From Acestrorhynchus altus (lineage: Eukaryota > Chordata > Actinopteri > Characiformes > Acestrorhynchidae): 64,000 nt of DNA. The translations under genes and the position numbers were made by a program. Shown here piece by piece: positions 31,601 to 42,960 of this stretch. The notes beneath the pieces are model-generated. The model made no database searches and was not told where the DNA came from. It saw only the letters and a program-made list of their open reading frames with translations. The stretch lies in assembly GCA_034509495.1 (NCBI GenBank), contig CM067510.1, positions 28,309,186-28,373,185 on the forward strand. Direction: 5' to 3'. Position 1 is the stretch's first letter; the number at the start of each line of letters is the position of its first letter.

Positions 31601-32440
31601 TACCTTTTTTGCAGAATCATTTCTCATTTCTCAAGATGTTGGCAGTAATAAAACCACCTTATCAATCAATCAAATGTCAATCACCAACACAGATACAGAA
31701 GACAGTTGTGAAGCCAATGTAGAAATCCTCTCTGCATTCAGTATGAGGGTAGATTTTTCACCCTGTCAGTGTGGAGGTCAGAGCAGAGAGTTAATATGCA
31801 GAAAGAAGGTTATTCACTATGTTTGACATGTTTTTGTCTTAATGTGTGTATATTGTGGCTAGTGTTCTGAAGTGGAAACAGATATGATAGTTTATCTATT
31901 TTAGGCTATGAACAGTATGAAAGGCACAAGCTACAAACAGTTTAAATGTCAGGACTATTTAAAAGAAAATATTTAGTTTTAAGTCCCAACATTGTTTTAG
32001 GCTATTAAAAGCAAAGTGCATCTTAAGTGCTGATTTGGATTAAAAGTGTTGGTCAGTCTATGTCATATTCTTTAATTCATTCACATTAGCATGTTTTGAG
32101 GTTCAGTTGAGTCTCATAATCAGTACATACAAGTTGACAGCCAAATATAAAAGTATTGCAAAGTAATAGCTTTGGAATTCTTCCATATAATGTTAAGGAT
32201 ACTATGGTTTGGCTTTTCAGTTGTCAGGGAAATGAAGAAGAACAAATGAAGAAGAACATTTGAGAATAAAAGTGTCCTCTTTAATATAATTTTGTCATTA
32301 ATTGTATTTGTATTTTGGCATTTATAAAAAAACACTCAAAAATGCAATAATTTTTATTCGTTTATGAATACATAAACAAAGCTGATTATGTGGGTCTTTA
32401 TGATGTAATTCTACATGGCACTCACTGCCTGTAGAGCTAA
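31601..32440. other. Intergenic, no gene recognised
   Basis: AT-rich unique-looking sequence without a supported exon. Confidence 0.4.
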
Positions 32441-32549
32441 ATGAGTGAGTGACTAGATCCAAAGCAACGTGCCACTTAAAAAATAAGGCATCTGTTTCTG
32501 TGCCACCCCTTTGTGAATGTTGTTCGCAGTCTGGCCACCCCTATGAAAA

Positions 32550-32960
32550 TTGTCAGGCTCTGCCACCTAGCAACAGAATACCAAACATCAGCAACCACCA
32601 GCTACATCATAGAAATCATATTCATACATCATAGTAAGCACCTGGTATACCATAACAACTACATAAAACACTTCAGCAAAATCTTAGAAAGCACCTAGGA
32701 TACCAGAACAACCGCCTGGCAAACCCAAATGGACATCGTAGCACCCATAGTAACCACCTAGTAAGTACTTTGCAAAACATTGAAAGCACCTGGGATACTC
32801 CAGGAATTTCCTACCAAAAACCATACCAACCACCAGGTATCTACTTACAATATTACCTAAAAATTCTACCATGAGTACAATCTAGCAACCATACTGCAAC
32901 AGTATTGCAACCACTTAACAACACCAGAGCAATGACCTGAGATATTTCAACAATACTGAA
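32550..32960. repeat. AACCACCTAGCAA-type degenerate minisatellite, copy 2
   Basis: At least ten degenerate units of about 20-40 bp, such as 'agcaaccaccagctac', 'gaaagcacctaggatacc', 'taaccacctagtaag', 'gaaagcacctgggatac' and 'caaccacttaacaacacc'. Confidence 0.7.
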
Positions 32961-33105
32961 AAAAACAGCTGTTAATGTTTTCAGGACAAATGTAGAGTAA
33001 TCTGAGTGTATATGGTCACTGTGTGTGTGTGTGTGTGTTGTGTATGCAGTATGTGTTCTAGCTCTGTATGTGTGCACTGTTATTAATGAGCTCAGTTAGA
33101 GTCAT

Positions 33106-33109
<4 letters not shown>

Positions 33110-33167
<58 letters not shown>
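33110..33167. repeat. (CT)n microsatellite
   Basis: About 29 CT units, interrupted by no other base. It flanks the repeat-free block 33168-33410. Confidence 0.97.
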
Positions 33168-33170
<3 letters not shown>

Positions 33171-33409
33171 ACAGCTCTCTGTGGTGGGGGCTGGTGGAGA
33201 TCGTTGGGGTTGAAGTTGATTAATTGGTCTGTGATTTTTCAGGAGCTCCAGGGGGAGGCACTATGTAACCCCTGACCCTGACGGTTGCTTCTGATTGGCT
33301 ATGGCCTAGACACCCAGGTGCTGATTGGCTGGTGCACAGAGCTGGGTGCACGGAGGAGACATTAAGATGAAATGATGCTGTCAACTGTGCAGGCATGGCA
33401 CTGCATCAT

Positions 33410-33410
<1 letters not shown>
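33168..33410. promoter_or_regulatory. Candidate conserved non-coding element between CT and GA tracts
   Basis: 240 bp of balanced sequence, including 'gttgattaattggtctgtg' (TAAT-type core), two 'tgattggct' CCAAT complements at 33291-33299 and 33321-33329, and 'gtgctgattggctggtgcac'. It is flanked by homopurine/homopyrimidine tracts in opposite sense. Regulatory function is inferred. Confidence 0.35.
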
Positions 33411-33456
<46 letters not shown>

Positions 33457-33494
33457 GGGAGAGGGAGTTAGAGGGAGTGGAGGAGAGGGAAAGA

Positions 33495-33549
<55 letters not shown>
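33411..33549. repeat. (GA)n microsatellite, compound
   Basis: (GA)n at 33411-33453, an impure GGAG-rich middle, then (GA)n at 33498-33549. It is followed by (AC)n at 33616-33641 and (GT)n at 33761-33798. Confidence 0.95.
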
Positions 33550-33552
<3 letters not shown>

Positions 33553-33614
33553 GAAGAGGTTGTGTAACCCACTGCCTGTGGTCAGTCTCAGAGGTGAGAA
33601 ACACTAACAATAAT

Positions 33615-33645
<31 letters not shown>

Positions 33646-33758
33646 GACATAAAACTGAATACTCACTGTTACAGACTGCAGTGATTAATTGATGGAAATG
33701 ACAGATAGTTGATGATTTAAGTTTCAGCGTTTACACTGTATATGAAAGCTGTGGGTCA

Positions 33759-33798
<40 letters not shown>

Positions 33799-33799
33799 T

Positions 33800-34199
33800 A
33801 TAAGTGCTGAGCTTCACTGTGATTAATGAACCTCATCTGAAGAGAGAGAGAGTATATTATTACAGTTAAATGTTAATTTGACATAATGTTTGCAGGATCC
33901 TTTTTATTTATTGTAATTTGACATACTTTTAATTGCCTAAAAAAGTATTTATAGGACAAACATGCTGGATGTTAATATTTTCAGGAGATCCCAATCTACT
34001 ATTTACTCTTTATTTAAAATGTAAATATGATCACAATTTAGATATTTGTAAGGTACCATTGGAACCCTAGGCCAATTTTGTGGGATGTTTTTGTAGTTTG
34101 ACATACTTTTATTATGAAAATTCTAGGCTCCTCAAATATTTCTTCATTTGAGATGTAAAAATGACCAGATATAAAGATTTTTATTATTCATTTTTATTA
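33800..34199. other. Intergenic, AT-rich, no gene recognised
   Basis: Three partial repeats of 'tttgacatacttttaat' (33909, 34098 and a weaker one) suggest an old repeat. Nothing else is seen. Confidence 0.4.
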
Positions 34200-34873
34200 T
34201 ATTTATTATTTTATTATATACAGGGTTCTTGAGGTTGTACTCATCCTTCTTCTTCCTCCAAACAAGGCAAGTGGAGTTACTGAAGTTATATTTTGGTCTC
34301 ATCTGACCACATGACCTTCTCCCTTGCCTCCTCTGGATCATCCAGACGGTCACTGACGAATTTCAGATGGGCCTGGGCATGTGCTGCCATGAGCAGGGGA
34401 CCTTTCGTGCCTTGCATGATTTTAAGTGTGTTACTGACAGTATTCTTTGAGACTGTGGACCCAACTCTCTTCAGATAATTGAAAGGTCCTCCTGTGTAGT
34501 TCTGGGCTGATTTCTAACCTTCTGCAGAATCAACCTTATCCCACAAGGTGAGATCTTGCATGGAGCCCCAGGCTGAGGAAGACTGACAGTCATCTTCTAT
34601 TTTTTCCATTTTCTAATAATTGCACCAACAGTTGTTACCTTCTCACCAAGCTGCTTGCCTATTGTCCTATAGTCTATCCCAGCCTTTTGCAGGTTTGCAA
34701 TTTTGTCCCTGGTGTCCTTAGATGGCTCTTTGGTATTGGCCATGGTGGAGAGTTTGGAGTATGACTGAGTGTGTGGACAGGTGTCTTCTATACAGGTAAC
34801 AAGGTCAAACAGGTGCAGTTAATACAGGTAATGAGTGCAGAGTAGGGGGCCTTCTTAAAGGAAAACTAGCAGG
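34200..34873 (-). mobile_element. Tc1-like transposon, N-terminal part, split by a LINE
   Basis: The minus strand from 34743 reads MANTKEPSKDTRDK, then IANLQKAGIDYRTIGKQLG and EKVTTVGAIIRKW, the helix-turn-helix domain of a teleost Tc1 transposase. The catalytic half is lost. The terminal-repeat region stops at 34873 ('aggaaaactagcagg') and its continuation reappears at 35612-35795 beyond a LINE insertion. Confidence 0.8.
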
Positions 34874-35611
34874 TGCAGCCTTTGACACAGTAGACCACAA
34901 TATCCTCCTGTCAGTTCTCGGTAGCCTGGAATCACCAGTTTGGCATTGCAATGGTTTACATAATACCTGGAAGAGCTTTCTTACCGGGTAACATGGTAGG
35001 CTGCCACATCTACTCCACGCAGACTCTCCACTGGTGTTCCACAAGGCTCAGTCCACAGACCTCAAATCAAATCAAATCAACATAGGGAGGACCCATCCTC
35101 CTATGGTCAAACTACTTATACACAGGCCTCTTCTCTTTCCTCTCTACACTACTTCTCTTGGTAAAGTAATATCTTCTGATTATTACCACTGCTATGCTGA
35201 TGACACTCAACTCTTCCTCTCATCCTCCAGCCTTCCAACACCCAGGTCTCATCTTGTATCTCAGCTTGCCTCTCTGATGTCTCATCATGAATGGCAGCCC
35301 AGCTCATGTTGCAAACCTGGCTCAGTCATGCAGATTTCTCCTTTACAACATCAAGAGAATTTGACTTTTTCTGTCTAGAGAAGCCACTCAGGTGCTTGTT
35401 CAGTCTCTACTGATTTCTGTCCTACTGCAACTCCCTTCTAGCCTTCAACATCCCCAAATTCAGTCATGTAACTCCTCTGCTGTGTGTCTTTCATTGGCGT
35501 CCTGTAGCTGCCCACATCAGATTCAAAACCTTGAAAATGCTGGCCTACAAAGCCAAAAATGGACTAGCACCTCCATACAAAATGGCAATTGTCAAAACTT
35601 GAGCTGTACCA
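34874..35611 (+). mobile_element. L2-like LINE RT fragment inserted in Tc1
   Basis: The plus strand encodes, with shifts, AAFDTVDHNILLSVLGSLESP, FLTG and then YHCYADDTQLFLSSSSLP. These are RT motif A and the YADD catalytic motif C region of L2/CR1-type LINEs, followed by an HWRPVAAHIRFKTLKML-like C-terminal part near 35500. Both ends are truncated. A 57-bp foreign piece sits at 35064-35120. Confidence 0.75.
35064..35120 (-). mobile_element. 57-bp LINE-A-derived mini-insertion with target duplication
   Basis: An (AAATC)n tail, then text matching two separated parts of the LINE-A 3' UTR ('aggacccatcctcct', 'tggtcaaactacttata'). It is flanked by CACAGACCTC (35054-35063) and CACAGGCCTC (35121-35130), a 10-bp duplication with one mismatch. 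Confidence 0.65.
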
Positions 35612-35795
35612 AGAGCCCTTTGAGAGACAGAATTCTTGCTAGATGCTATATAATGCAAATTAATTATTTAAAAATCATACAATATGATTTCTCTGGATTT
35701 TTTTAGATTTTGTCTTTCACAGTTTGTGTACCTACAATACAAATTACAAACCCCTCCATTCTTTGTTTTTGGGAAAACCTGAAAAATTGACAGTG
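35612..35795. mobile_element. Tc1-like terminal repeat, continuation of 34200-34873
   Basis: 'tttgagagacagaattcttg', 'caaattaattatttaaaaatc' and 'gggaaaacctgaaaaattg' then 'acagtgtat' form the outer terminal repeat of the same Tc1 family. This fits one element split by the LINE. Confidence 0.65.
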
Positions 35796-35824
35796 TATAT
35801 ATCTCCTTTGAGCTGGCATTAAAT

Positions 35825-36180
35825 AAGTCCAGTATATAATTGTCTCTGTTTAATTGTAGGTTACATACTGGGAGAAGGTGGGCAGAGTGCAGGATAGAGA
35901 AACATGATTGAAGTCTCCAGAGATAAGGATCTCTGGGTTCTGTGTCTGCAGCCTGCACACAGCTGAGTGCAGGATGTCACAAGCCTTGTCAGCATTAGCA
36001 GAGCGGGAAACATACATAGCTATTGCAATATGTGCGAGAATTCATCATCACATTCATCATTCACAAATACTGCCAGTCTGCCTCTTTTCCTCATATCACT
36101 CTCTGCTGTCCTGTCCACCTGACTGAGGTGAAAGTCATCCATAGATACATGCATGTCCAGAGTTAACGAGAATATTAAAG
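35825..36180 (-). mobile_element. LINE-B-like 5' ORF2 remnant
   Basis: 'ttgaagtctccagagataagg', 'ctgcacacagctgagtgcagg' and 'agtctgcctcttttcctc' resemble the antisense endonuclease region of Rex1-like LINEs, comparable to 56280-56700. It is heavily decayed. Confidence 0.4.
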
Positions 36181-36839
36181 AGATCTCACATTCACATACA
36201 TGACAAAATATTATCAGGATTAGGCCAAACGATGTGAAACAAGCAGGCTGCTTTCACAAAGCAAACAGCAACAACATATCAAACAGTGTTCAAACCAAAT
36301 GACACATGTACCAGTGATCATAACAAAAGGGAAATCAAGAACAAGGTTGAGAAGCAAGATCAAAATGAAAGGACAGATAATATGCCTGGAATGCACTGGG
36401 AACAATAATAAAACTTAACAATGGTTGCTAAATACAGCAACATTAGACTTTTCCAGTGTAAAACTAAAGAAACAAACTTAAGGCACTGAACATGTCTTGG
36501 TTAGCTCACTACATATGGGGTAAGAGGAGGTATATTTGACAGTATTAAGTACTATAATACAGTACTGTAGCTGATGGGTATGGCAGTAACCTCCTCAGCC
36601 AATTAAAATGATTTATGTGTGACTGACAGAACTAAGTATCTGTGCTACTATTAGCTGAGTGTGTGTGTGTGGGGGGGTCTTGGGCCGGACATGAATATCC
36701 TGACCCAGCCCAAAGAATGATAATGAGGGCCATGATGTTGTGAACTCCCTGGCTTCTCATTAGGTTTACTGTCAGACCCCTTAATTCCTGCTACTGTCAG
36801 TAGTGCTGGACTTTATTTATTGAGGTGATAGGTTTAAGA
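36181..36839. other. Intergenic with possible conserved element
   Basis: 36181-36650 is AT-rich and unique. 36690-36830 ('gaatatcctgacccagccc', 'gatgttgtgaactccctggc', 'gaccccttaattcctgc') is repeat-free and a candidate non-coding element. No coding exon. Confidence 0.3.
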
Positions 36840-36905
36840 TAAGATAATCCTTTATTAGCCTAGCAGTGGGGAAAGTTACTGGAGCAATGGGATAGCAAGG
36901 CAAGT
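36840..36905 (-). mobile_element. Short LINE 3' end
   Basis: 'gataagataatcctttattagcc' and 'agcagtggggaaagttac' form a LINE 3' terminus in reverse orientation. A relative lies at 58235-58320. Confidence 0.5.
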
Positions 36906-36989
36906 TCAAGAATAGATTATTCTATTAGTATTCTATTAATGGTATAGTATCTACAACATTATTAAGTAAAAATATATATGTTTATATAG

Positions 36990-38905
36990 TAGTTTTTATT
37001 CAGGTGTTTTGGACTAATATATCCTAGTATACAAGATTATGTATGGAGGCATTTATGGACTAATATCTCCTGTTCTTGTGTATATGTTCTCAGGTTCTCC
37101 TACCACTTCTTCAGAAGCTGACGTACTGTTAGTATTTTAGTCAGGTTTGATTTGATATCTCCTATACTGGCGTAAAGGAGTGTTTTGGGTGTTTTTGAAG
37201 TCATATCTCTTAGTGTATCAGCATGTTTATTGAAGTATTTATGGAGAAAAACCTCCTGTTCTGTTGTAGAGCACTGTTTATTTCCTTGTGTTTATTCCTG
37301 TTCATATGAGCATTCTATTCTAGCATACAGATAGGATAGGATAGGATAGGATAGGATAGGATAGGATAGGATAAAACTTTATTGATCCCTTGGGAGGGTT
37401 CCCTCAGGGAAATTAAGGTTCTAGCAGCAGCATAGTACAGTACAGAAAAGTGTAGAAAGAGATAATAATAATAATTTAATTAATTATTAATTAAATTAAA
37501 TAATTGAATGAATGAACGAATGAATTAAGGTATGTATTCATTAATATCTCATATACTGGTGTAAATGACTGTTTCTTGAGGTGTTAATGACTAATTTCAC
37601 CTATTCTAGTGCAGAGGAGTATAATGAATTGTTTATGGAGTAATCTGTGTTTAATAATGGATTCTCATAGTGTATAGGAGTGATTATTGAGGCATTTATG
37701 GACTGTGATGATCTTGTATTCTCTCATATAGGACAGTTTACAGAGTGGGTCATGTCTTAATGTCTCCTATCCCTGTGTATAGGAGTGTCTATTGAGGTGT
37801 CTATGGACTAATATCTCATAATCAATTATATAGGAGTATTTATGTATGTGTTTATTTATTTTAGTTTAGTGTACTGGAGTGTTGTATTCTATGTATTCTA
37901 GTCTATAGGAGCATTTATTTACATGTTCCTAGTCTGTTATCTCCTATTCTAGTGTATAGGAGACTTTATTGAGGTGTTTCTGGACTAATATGTCTTATTC
38001 TATCATATACGGTAGGAGCATTTATTAAGGATTTTTTGGACTAATATTTCATATTCTAGTGCAGAGGAGTGTTTATTCAGGCATTTATGAACTAGTATTT
38101 CCTAGTGTAGGATATGGGAGTGTTTTATTTTAGGAGTGTATGGATTAATATCTCCTATTTTAGTGTAGAGGCATGTGTACTGAGGTACTTATGGACTCAA
38201 ATCTCTTAGTGAATATGAGTGTTAATTAGTGTTTTTGGACTATTATTTTCTATTTATGCTAGAATATTAGTCCATAAACATTCATCTGCACTAGAATATG
38301 AGATATTAGTGCAAAAAAACATAGAGACACTGCTGTACACTAGAATAGGATATATCAGTCTACAGACTGAAATAAACATTCCTATATGCAACAATGTGAG
38401 AGTCTTAATAAAGACTCCTATTCTAGTGTATTCTCATGTAGCATTGAAAGTTGTTTCTTAAGGTGTTTATATACAAATATCTCCTATTCTAGCATATAGG
38501 TGTGCTGTTTATGGCATTTATTGGATGAATATGTCCTAGCATAAAAGTATGTTTATTGAGGTATTTATTGACTAATAACTAATAACGTTTTTGTCTTTAT
38601 GAGCATTTGTTTGCTTTTAATCTAATTTCTCCTGTTCTAGTGTATAGGAGTGTTAATTGAGCATTTATGTTTTGTGTATTTTTGTCTGAAATCTCCTATT
38701 TATTGACGGGATTATGGACTAATATTTTTCTAAGTGTTTAGTACATAAACACCTCAAAAATTTACTGAGGTGTTTATGGACTATGGATGTTTATGGAGTA
38801 ATAGCATATAGGAGTGTTTATTGAGTGGTTTGTTGATTACTGTGCCCCATTCAACTGTATAGGAGCATTTATTGGACTAATATTTCCAGTTCTAGTGTAT
38901 AGAGT
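36990..38905. repeat. Degenerate minisatellite of ~46-52-bp units with inverted block
   Basis: The array reiterates a unit close to GGACTAATATCTCCTATTCT followed by AGTGTATAGGAGTGTTTATT and GAGGTGTTTAT. Clear copies start near 37011, 37057, 37592, 37977, 38036, 38468, 38615 and 38874. Between about 38255 and 38400 the complementary unit appears ('tattagtccataaacattc', 'actagaatatgagatattag'), and at 38738-38792 two units form a palindrome ('cataaacacctca'/'tgaggtgtttatg'). A LINE 3' end (37325-37450) interrupts it. It has no coding capacity. Confidence 0.85.
37327..37450 (-). mobile_element. Rex1-like LINE 3' end with (GGATA)n tail
   Basis: (ATAGG)n at about 37327-37373 is followed by 'acttt attgatcccttgggaggg' and 'ttccctcagggaaattaagg'. 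This is the reverse complement of the 3' end seen at 45100-45225, where the tail is ATTCT. It is inserted in the minisatellite. Confidence 0.8.
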
Positions 38906-39250
38906 GTTTATTGGGCTAACATTATGTAATTAGAGTGTGGTACAGTGTGAATGCAGTGTAATGGGGTTAGTGGCTGTGATTAATAGCAAAGAGATGTTTA
39001 TTTAATTATCTTTCGGTCCATGATAACTGTAAGCATGCTAATCTTATTACACGCAGCACTGTAACATCACATCATCCTGTTAGCCACCCTGTATCATGGG
39101 ATTACACAGAGGATTGAATCATTTCACTACTGACACATATTTGCTGCTGTAAATAACCCCCCCACCACACACACACACGACAGTTTGTCAGTTGCTTCCT
39201 CTCTTTGGGGATGTGTGTGTACATATCCATCACTACTGCAGTCTCACACA
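38906..39250. promoter_or_regulatory. Candidate conserved non-coding element
   Basis: 38930-39150 is repeat-free with many homeodomain-like cores: 'tatgtaattagagtg', 'gtgattaatagc', 'atttaattatc', 'gctaatcttatt' and 'gggattacacagaggattg'. It lies directly after the minisatellite. Enhancer activity is inferred from motif density and setting only. Confidence 0.35.
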
Positions 39251-39264
39251 CATGTTAATGGTTT

Positions 39265-39308
39265 GTGTGTGTGTGTGTGTGTATGTGTGTGTGTGTGTGT
39301 GTGTGTGT
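39265..39308. repeat. (TG)n microsatellite
   Basis: About 20 units with one TA interruption. Further (TG)n/(GA)n tracts lie at 39583-39618 and 39887-39910, and 39470-39760 is GAGA-rich. Confidence 0.93.
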
Positions 39309-39579
39309 TTGTGCATCCAGCTCTTAACTTTTATTATGAGTGTAATTCACATTTTTAAAACGCAGTCCTGCTCTGGACACTCACACTCTGGAGAGGCTGA
39401 AGAACATAGCTGCACTGGTTCTGTCCTCAGGAGGTCACAGGTTCAATCCCCACTGAGACAACAGTAGTGAAAGAGGAAGGCAGAGAGTCAGTAGGGGTGA
39501 GAGCAAAGGAGAGGGAGAGATGGGGAGATGTAGATCCATCTCTGGCTGAGAGAGGGGGACATGGGGAGAGAGACTGTAG

Positions 39580-39617
<38 letters not shown>

Positions 39618-39887
39618 TGGGAGAGAGAGATGGCTGAGAGACAGTATGGGTGTAAGAGGGAGAGAGATGGGGTAAAATAGAGAGGGGTGGGAGAGAGATG
39701 GTAGGGGTGAGAGAGATGAGGAGAGAGAAAGAGGGATGGGTGAGAGAGGGATGATGATTGAGAGGCTACAGCTGTCTTTATTGAAAGGATTGTCCATCAA
39801 TGCTGTAACTTCAGATTCAAACAGCTGGTGAAGGGATGATTAAAGTTTCAGCGTCTGCACAGAATATGAAAGCTGTTGGTCAGTGCG

Positions 39888-39918
<31 letters not shown>

Positions 39919-40609
39919 GTGGTGGGGGGTGTCTCGAAAATGCTCTTGAGGCTGTTCATCGCAGTACAGATTCCAGTGTGAGCAATTGATTGGCTGCCAC
40001 ACAGCAGATGCTACTACCTGCTAATGATCTTTTCAGCACTCCTCAGACAGGATGTGTTTGTGTGTGAATTAATATATCAATATATAATTAGCAATAAAAG
40101 TGTTAAAATGGCCATTAATGATCTTTATATAATTATTAATATACCATCACCATTATCATGTTTACCTACGCATCAGGAATGTTGTCCTGAATCTACCAGT
40201 AATTTTTACTCGTATTGCTGTTTTTCCTTTGCCTGATGGAACCTGATCATAGAAAATGCAATCAGTTTACAGTTGTGTTAAGTGTGGATGAGATGTGTCT
40301 CTTACCTCCTACAAATGTGGCTTGAGGGATTTGATCGTGATGAGTGTTGGGGGCTTTTACACCTGGCTTTTTATGCTAAAAAGTGAAATTTAATTATGAT
40401 CTGATTACCAAAAACACTGTTAAAGCAAGGTGTAAATATGCTCATTGTGATCAGATTATGATCAGATTACGAACTACATTAATAGAGATGGATTTCCATT
40501 TTAATGTCAGTTTATTTCTACTGTGAATCACAATACAATAATTGTGAGTTTGATTTTTTCGCACAGCAGTTTAAATTGTAATATGTCTTTGTTAATGTTA
40601 CATTTTGCA
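39919..40609. other. Intergenic, no gene recognised
   Basis: Unique AT-rich sequence. Short open frames lack support. Confidence 0.4.
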
Positions 40610-41030
40610 GTATAAAAGGCTCCCCTGCAACCCTATCTGAGATGTACCTTGAGCTCTCCTGCCACTGGTTCCCCATCTTCCAGCAACTGGACCTGGTCTA
40701 GTTTCCCAATCTGTCTTGGACTAGTTGCTCACTTACCATCACCAAATATGAAGAAATTTCCATAGATCCTAATTTTCTGTTACTGTTACTATTATGACCA
40801 CCATCAAAATGTTGCCATTATTTCAATACACTTGATCAATACAGCAGACGTGGTGGTCCAGCGTCCCTCAATTATGTATGTGGAGTTTGACTGGAGGAGG
40901 ATAGGTCCCCTTCATCAGCCTGGTTCCCCCCAAGATTCCATCCTCCAGCTATGAGGGAGTGATTGTGTGATCAGGGTGCTTATGTCTTTATCCTTTGTTT
41001 TGAGTACAGTTGATTACATTATTTGTGCTT
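40610..41030 (+). mobile_element. LINE-A-type 3' UTR fragment, plus strand
   Basis: 'gacctggtctagtttcccaa', 'tttgactggaggaggatagg' and 'cttatgtctttatcctttg' are the plus-strand counterpart of the 3' UTR text at 47880-48190. Confidence 0.65.
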
Positions 41031-41273
41031 TGTGACATCAGTTGAAATTATATAATATAATATTTATGTTGAATAATATAAATATATAATTAATATTATA
41101 CAATTATATTAATTAAATAATAGTTGTGGTATACAGCAGCCTCTTAATAAAATTTATATTACTGTGATTTTTACTATAGCAAAAATACAGTATTTTACAG
41201 GATTTTATGGAATACATACTGTGAAATGTACTACAGCATCTTACTAGCTGATTGTTTCCAATAAGTTACTGTA

Positions 41274-41605
41274 TAGTTGTGGGCAAAAGTCTTGAGAATC
41301 ACACAAATTTTGTTTTGTAGTCCATGATTTTTTTTTTGCTTGTTTTGTTTTTTACTTTTTATTATCAAAAACATCCAGTTTAAGCAAAAACGTAATATTT
41401 AGTGTTTTTTCTTCATTTGCAGTTCACCTCAGCATTCTGGATATCAGGTTCTGGGAAAAAACTTGAGTGATTGATATTCATCAGTACTTGGTGCTGATCA
41501 GACTTTCTGGTTTTTTTCTCCAAAAAAGGTCCACCTTCTTTTTTTTAATTGAGTTTTCTGGCCATGGACCCAAAATTTCAACGTTTTGTTCACCGAGCCA
41601 CTTGT
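41274..41605 (-). mobile_element. Tc1-like transposon, catalytic-end part, split by a LINE
   Basis: The terminal repeat 'gttgtgggcaaaagtcttgag' then 'aatcacacaaatttt' opens the element. Near 41550-41600, 'ttttctggccatggacccaaa' and 'caccgagccactt' correspond to the reverse complement of the DDE-region text of a common Tc1 family. The continuation is at 42380-42960. Confidence 0.7.
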
Positions 41606-42375
41606 GTAAAGTGACTGTTCTTTCATCCCTCCATTGGCTTCCCATTAAATTCAGAATTGACTACAAAATACTGCTACTAACATACAAGTCACTAAATGGC
41701 TTAGCTCCCCAGTACCTAAAAGACCTCTTAATACCCTACAACCCGTCACGCAGACTGCGTTCTCAGGATGCAGGCCTATTGACTGTCCATAGAATTAAAA
41801 AGAACAAGGAGGAGGACGAGCCTTCTCCTATAAAGACCCACAGCTCTGGAACAGCCTTCCTCCTACTGTTCGGGACTCAGACACTCTCTCCATCTTTAAA
41901 AGACGCCTGAAAACGTTTCTCTTTATGCAGGCTTTTCATTAACACCTCTATGGGGCCACTAATCTTTCTCCCTCTCTCCCCCCCATGTCCTGAGCTGCCC
42001 CAGACGCCTGGCGGATACCGGTCCACTCATCCACTTCCTACTACCAACTGCCAGACTCGACTATGCCACCTGCATGGATTTCATTATTCATTATTCATTC
42101 ATACCTGTATCTTTACTACAAGCTATACTGTATTTATCTTTGCTCCGTCCATTTTATTTCATTTCATTTCTTTTTCACTTTCCATCCCGATATCTTATGC
42201 CGTTGTTAAGTGCTCTCTGGTGTCGACCAGAAGAGGATGGTTTACTCTCTTGAGCCTTGGTTCCTCTCAAGGTTTCTTCCTCCAAAACTGAGGGAGTTTT
42301 TCCTTGCCACTGTTTGCCCACTGGCTGCTCATTTGAGGCTCGGACCCGGATCTTTGTAAAGCTCAGAAGCACATG
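41606..42375 (+). mobile_element. L2-like LINE C-terminal RT and 3' UTR, inserted in Tc1
   Basis: The plus strand reads SLHWLPIKFRIDYKI, LLLTYKSLNGLAPQYLKDLL and RRLRSQDAG up to 41800 without interruption, the conserved post-RT segment of L2-type LINEs. It is followed by 'gctctggaacagccttcc' and 'cgcctgaaaacgtttctc'. The 3' UTR runs to about 42366 ('ggatctttgtaaagctc'). Truncated at the 5' end. Confidence 0.85.
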
Positions 42376-42379
42376 GGGA

Positions 42380-42960
42380 AAAGACCACAACAATGACTAG
42401 AAGGCAAGAGAGGAGTAAAACAGGACAGATACATGACAAGATGATGCTCCATCATGCTGGAAAAACTATTGTTCATCTCCAAATTGCTCCTGGATCACTT
42501 GGAGTAGTTTCTCTTGGAGGATGTTTTGACACCATTCCTTATTCATGGCAGTTTTCTTAGGCAAAATTTTTAGAAAAACCACACATGTACTGATGCTTCA
42601 CTGTTGGCATGACACATGACTCATGGTAGCTCTCACCTTTTTATCTCCAGAGAATAATTTTTCCAAATGTCCCAAACAGTCTGACGGGGGCTTCATCAAA
42701 GAAAATAACATTACCCTAGTCCTCTGTAGTCCCAATTCCTATTCTTCCTGCAGAATGTCAATCTGTCCTTGATGTTAAAATTAGAGAAAAGTGGCTTCTT
42801 TGCTACCTTTCTTGACACCAAGCCATCCTCCAAAAACCGTTGTTTCACTGTTCCTTCAGATGCACTCACACATGGTCTCTGTTCTCCTTTCTTTTTACAA
42901 TGTGAAAAAACACTGTAAGCACTGTCTATGCCAGATTCCCTCACTTACAAGCCCTACATA
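42380..42960 (-). mobile_element. Tc1-like transposon, remaining part
   Basis: The minus strand at 42944-42711 reads CVSASEGTVKQRFLEDGLVS and RKVAKKPLFS, then FCRKNRNW, the middle of a Tc1 transposase. 'ttcactgttggcatgacac' and 'gacgggggcttcatcaaag' continue it leftwards. It joins 41605 once the LINE is removed. Confidence 0.8.

Noticed and set aside
33362..33640. Serine/leucine- or arginine/glutamate-repeat open frames over the GA/CT tracts
   Set aside because: Pure translation of microsatellite; the same holds for frames over AC/TG tracts at 26.1, 28.2, 39.2 and 52.9 kb.
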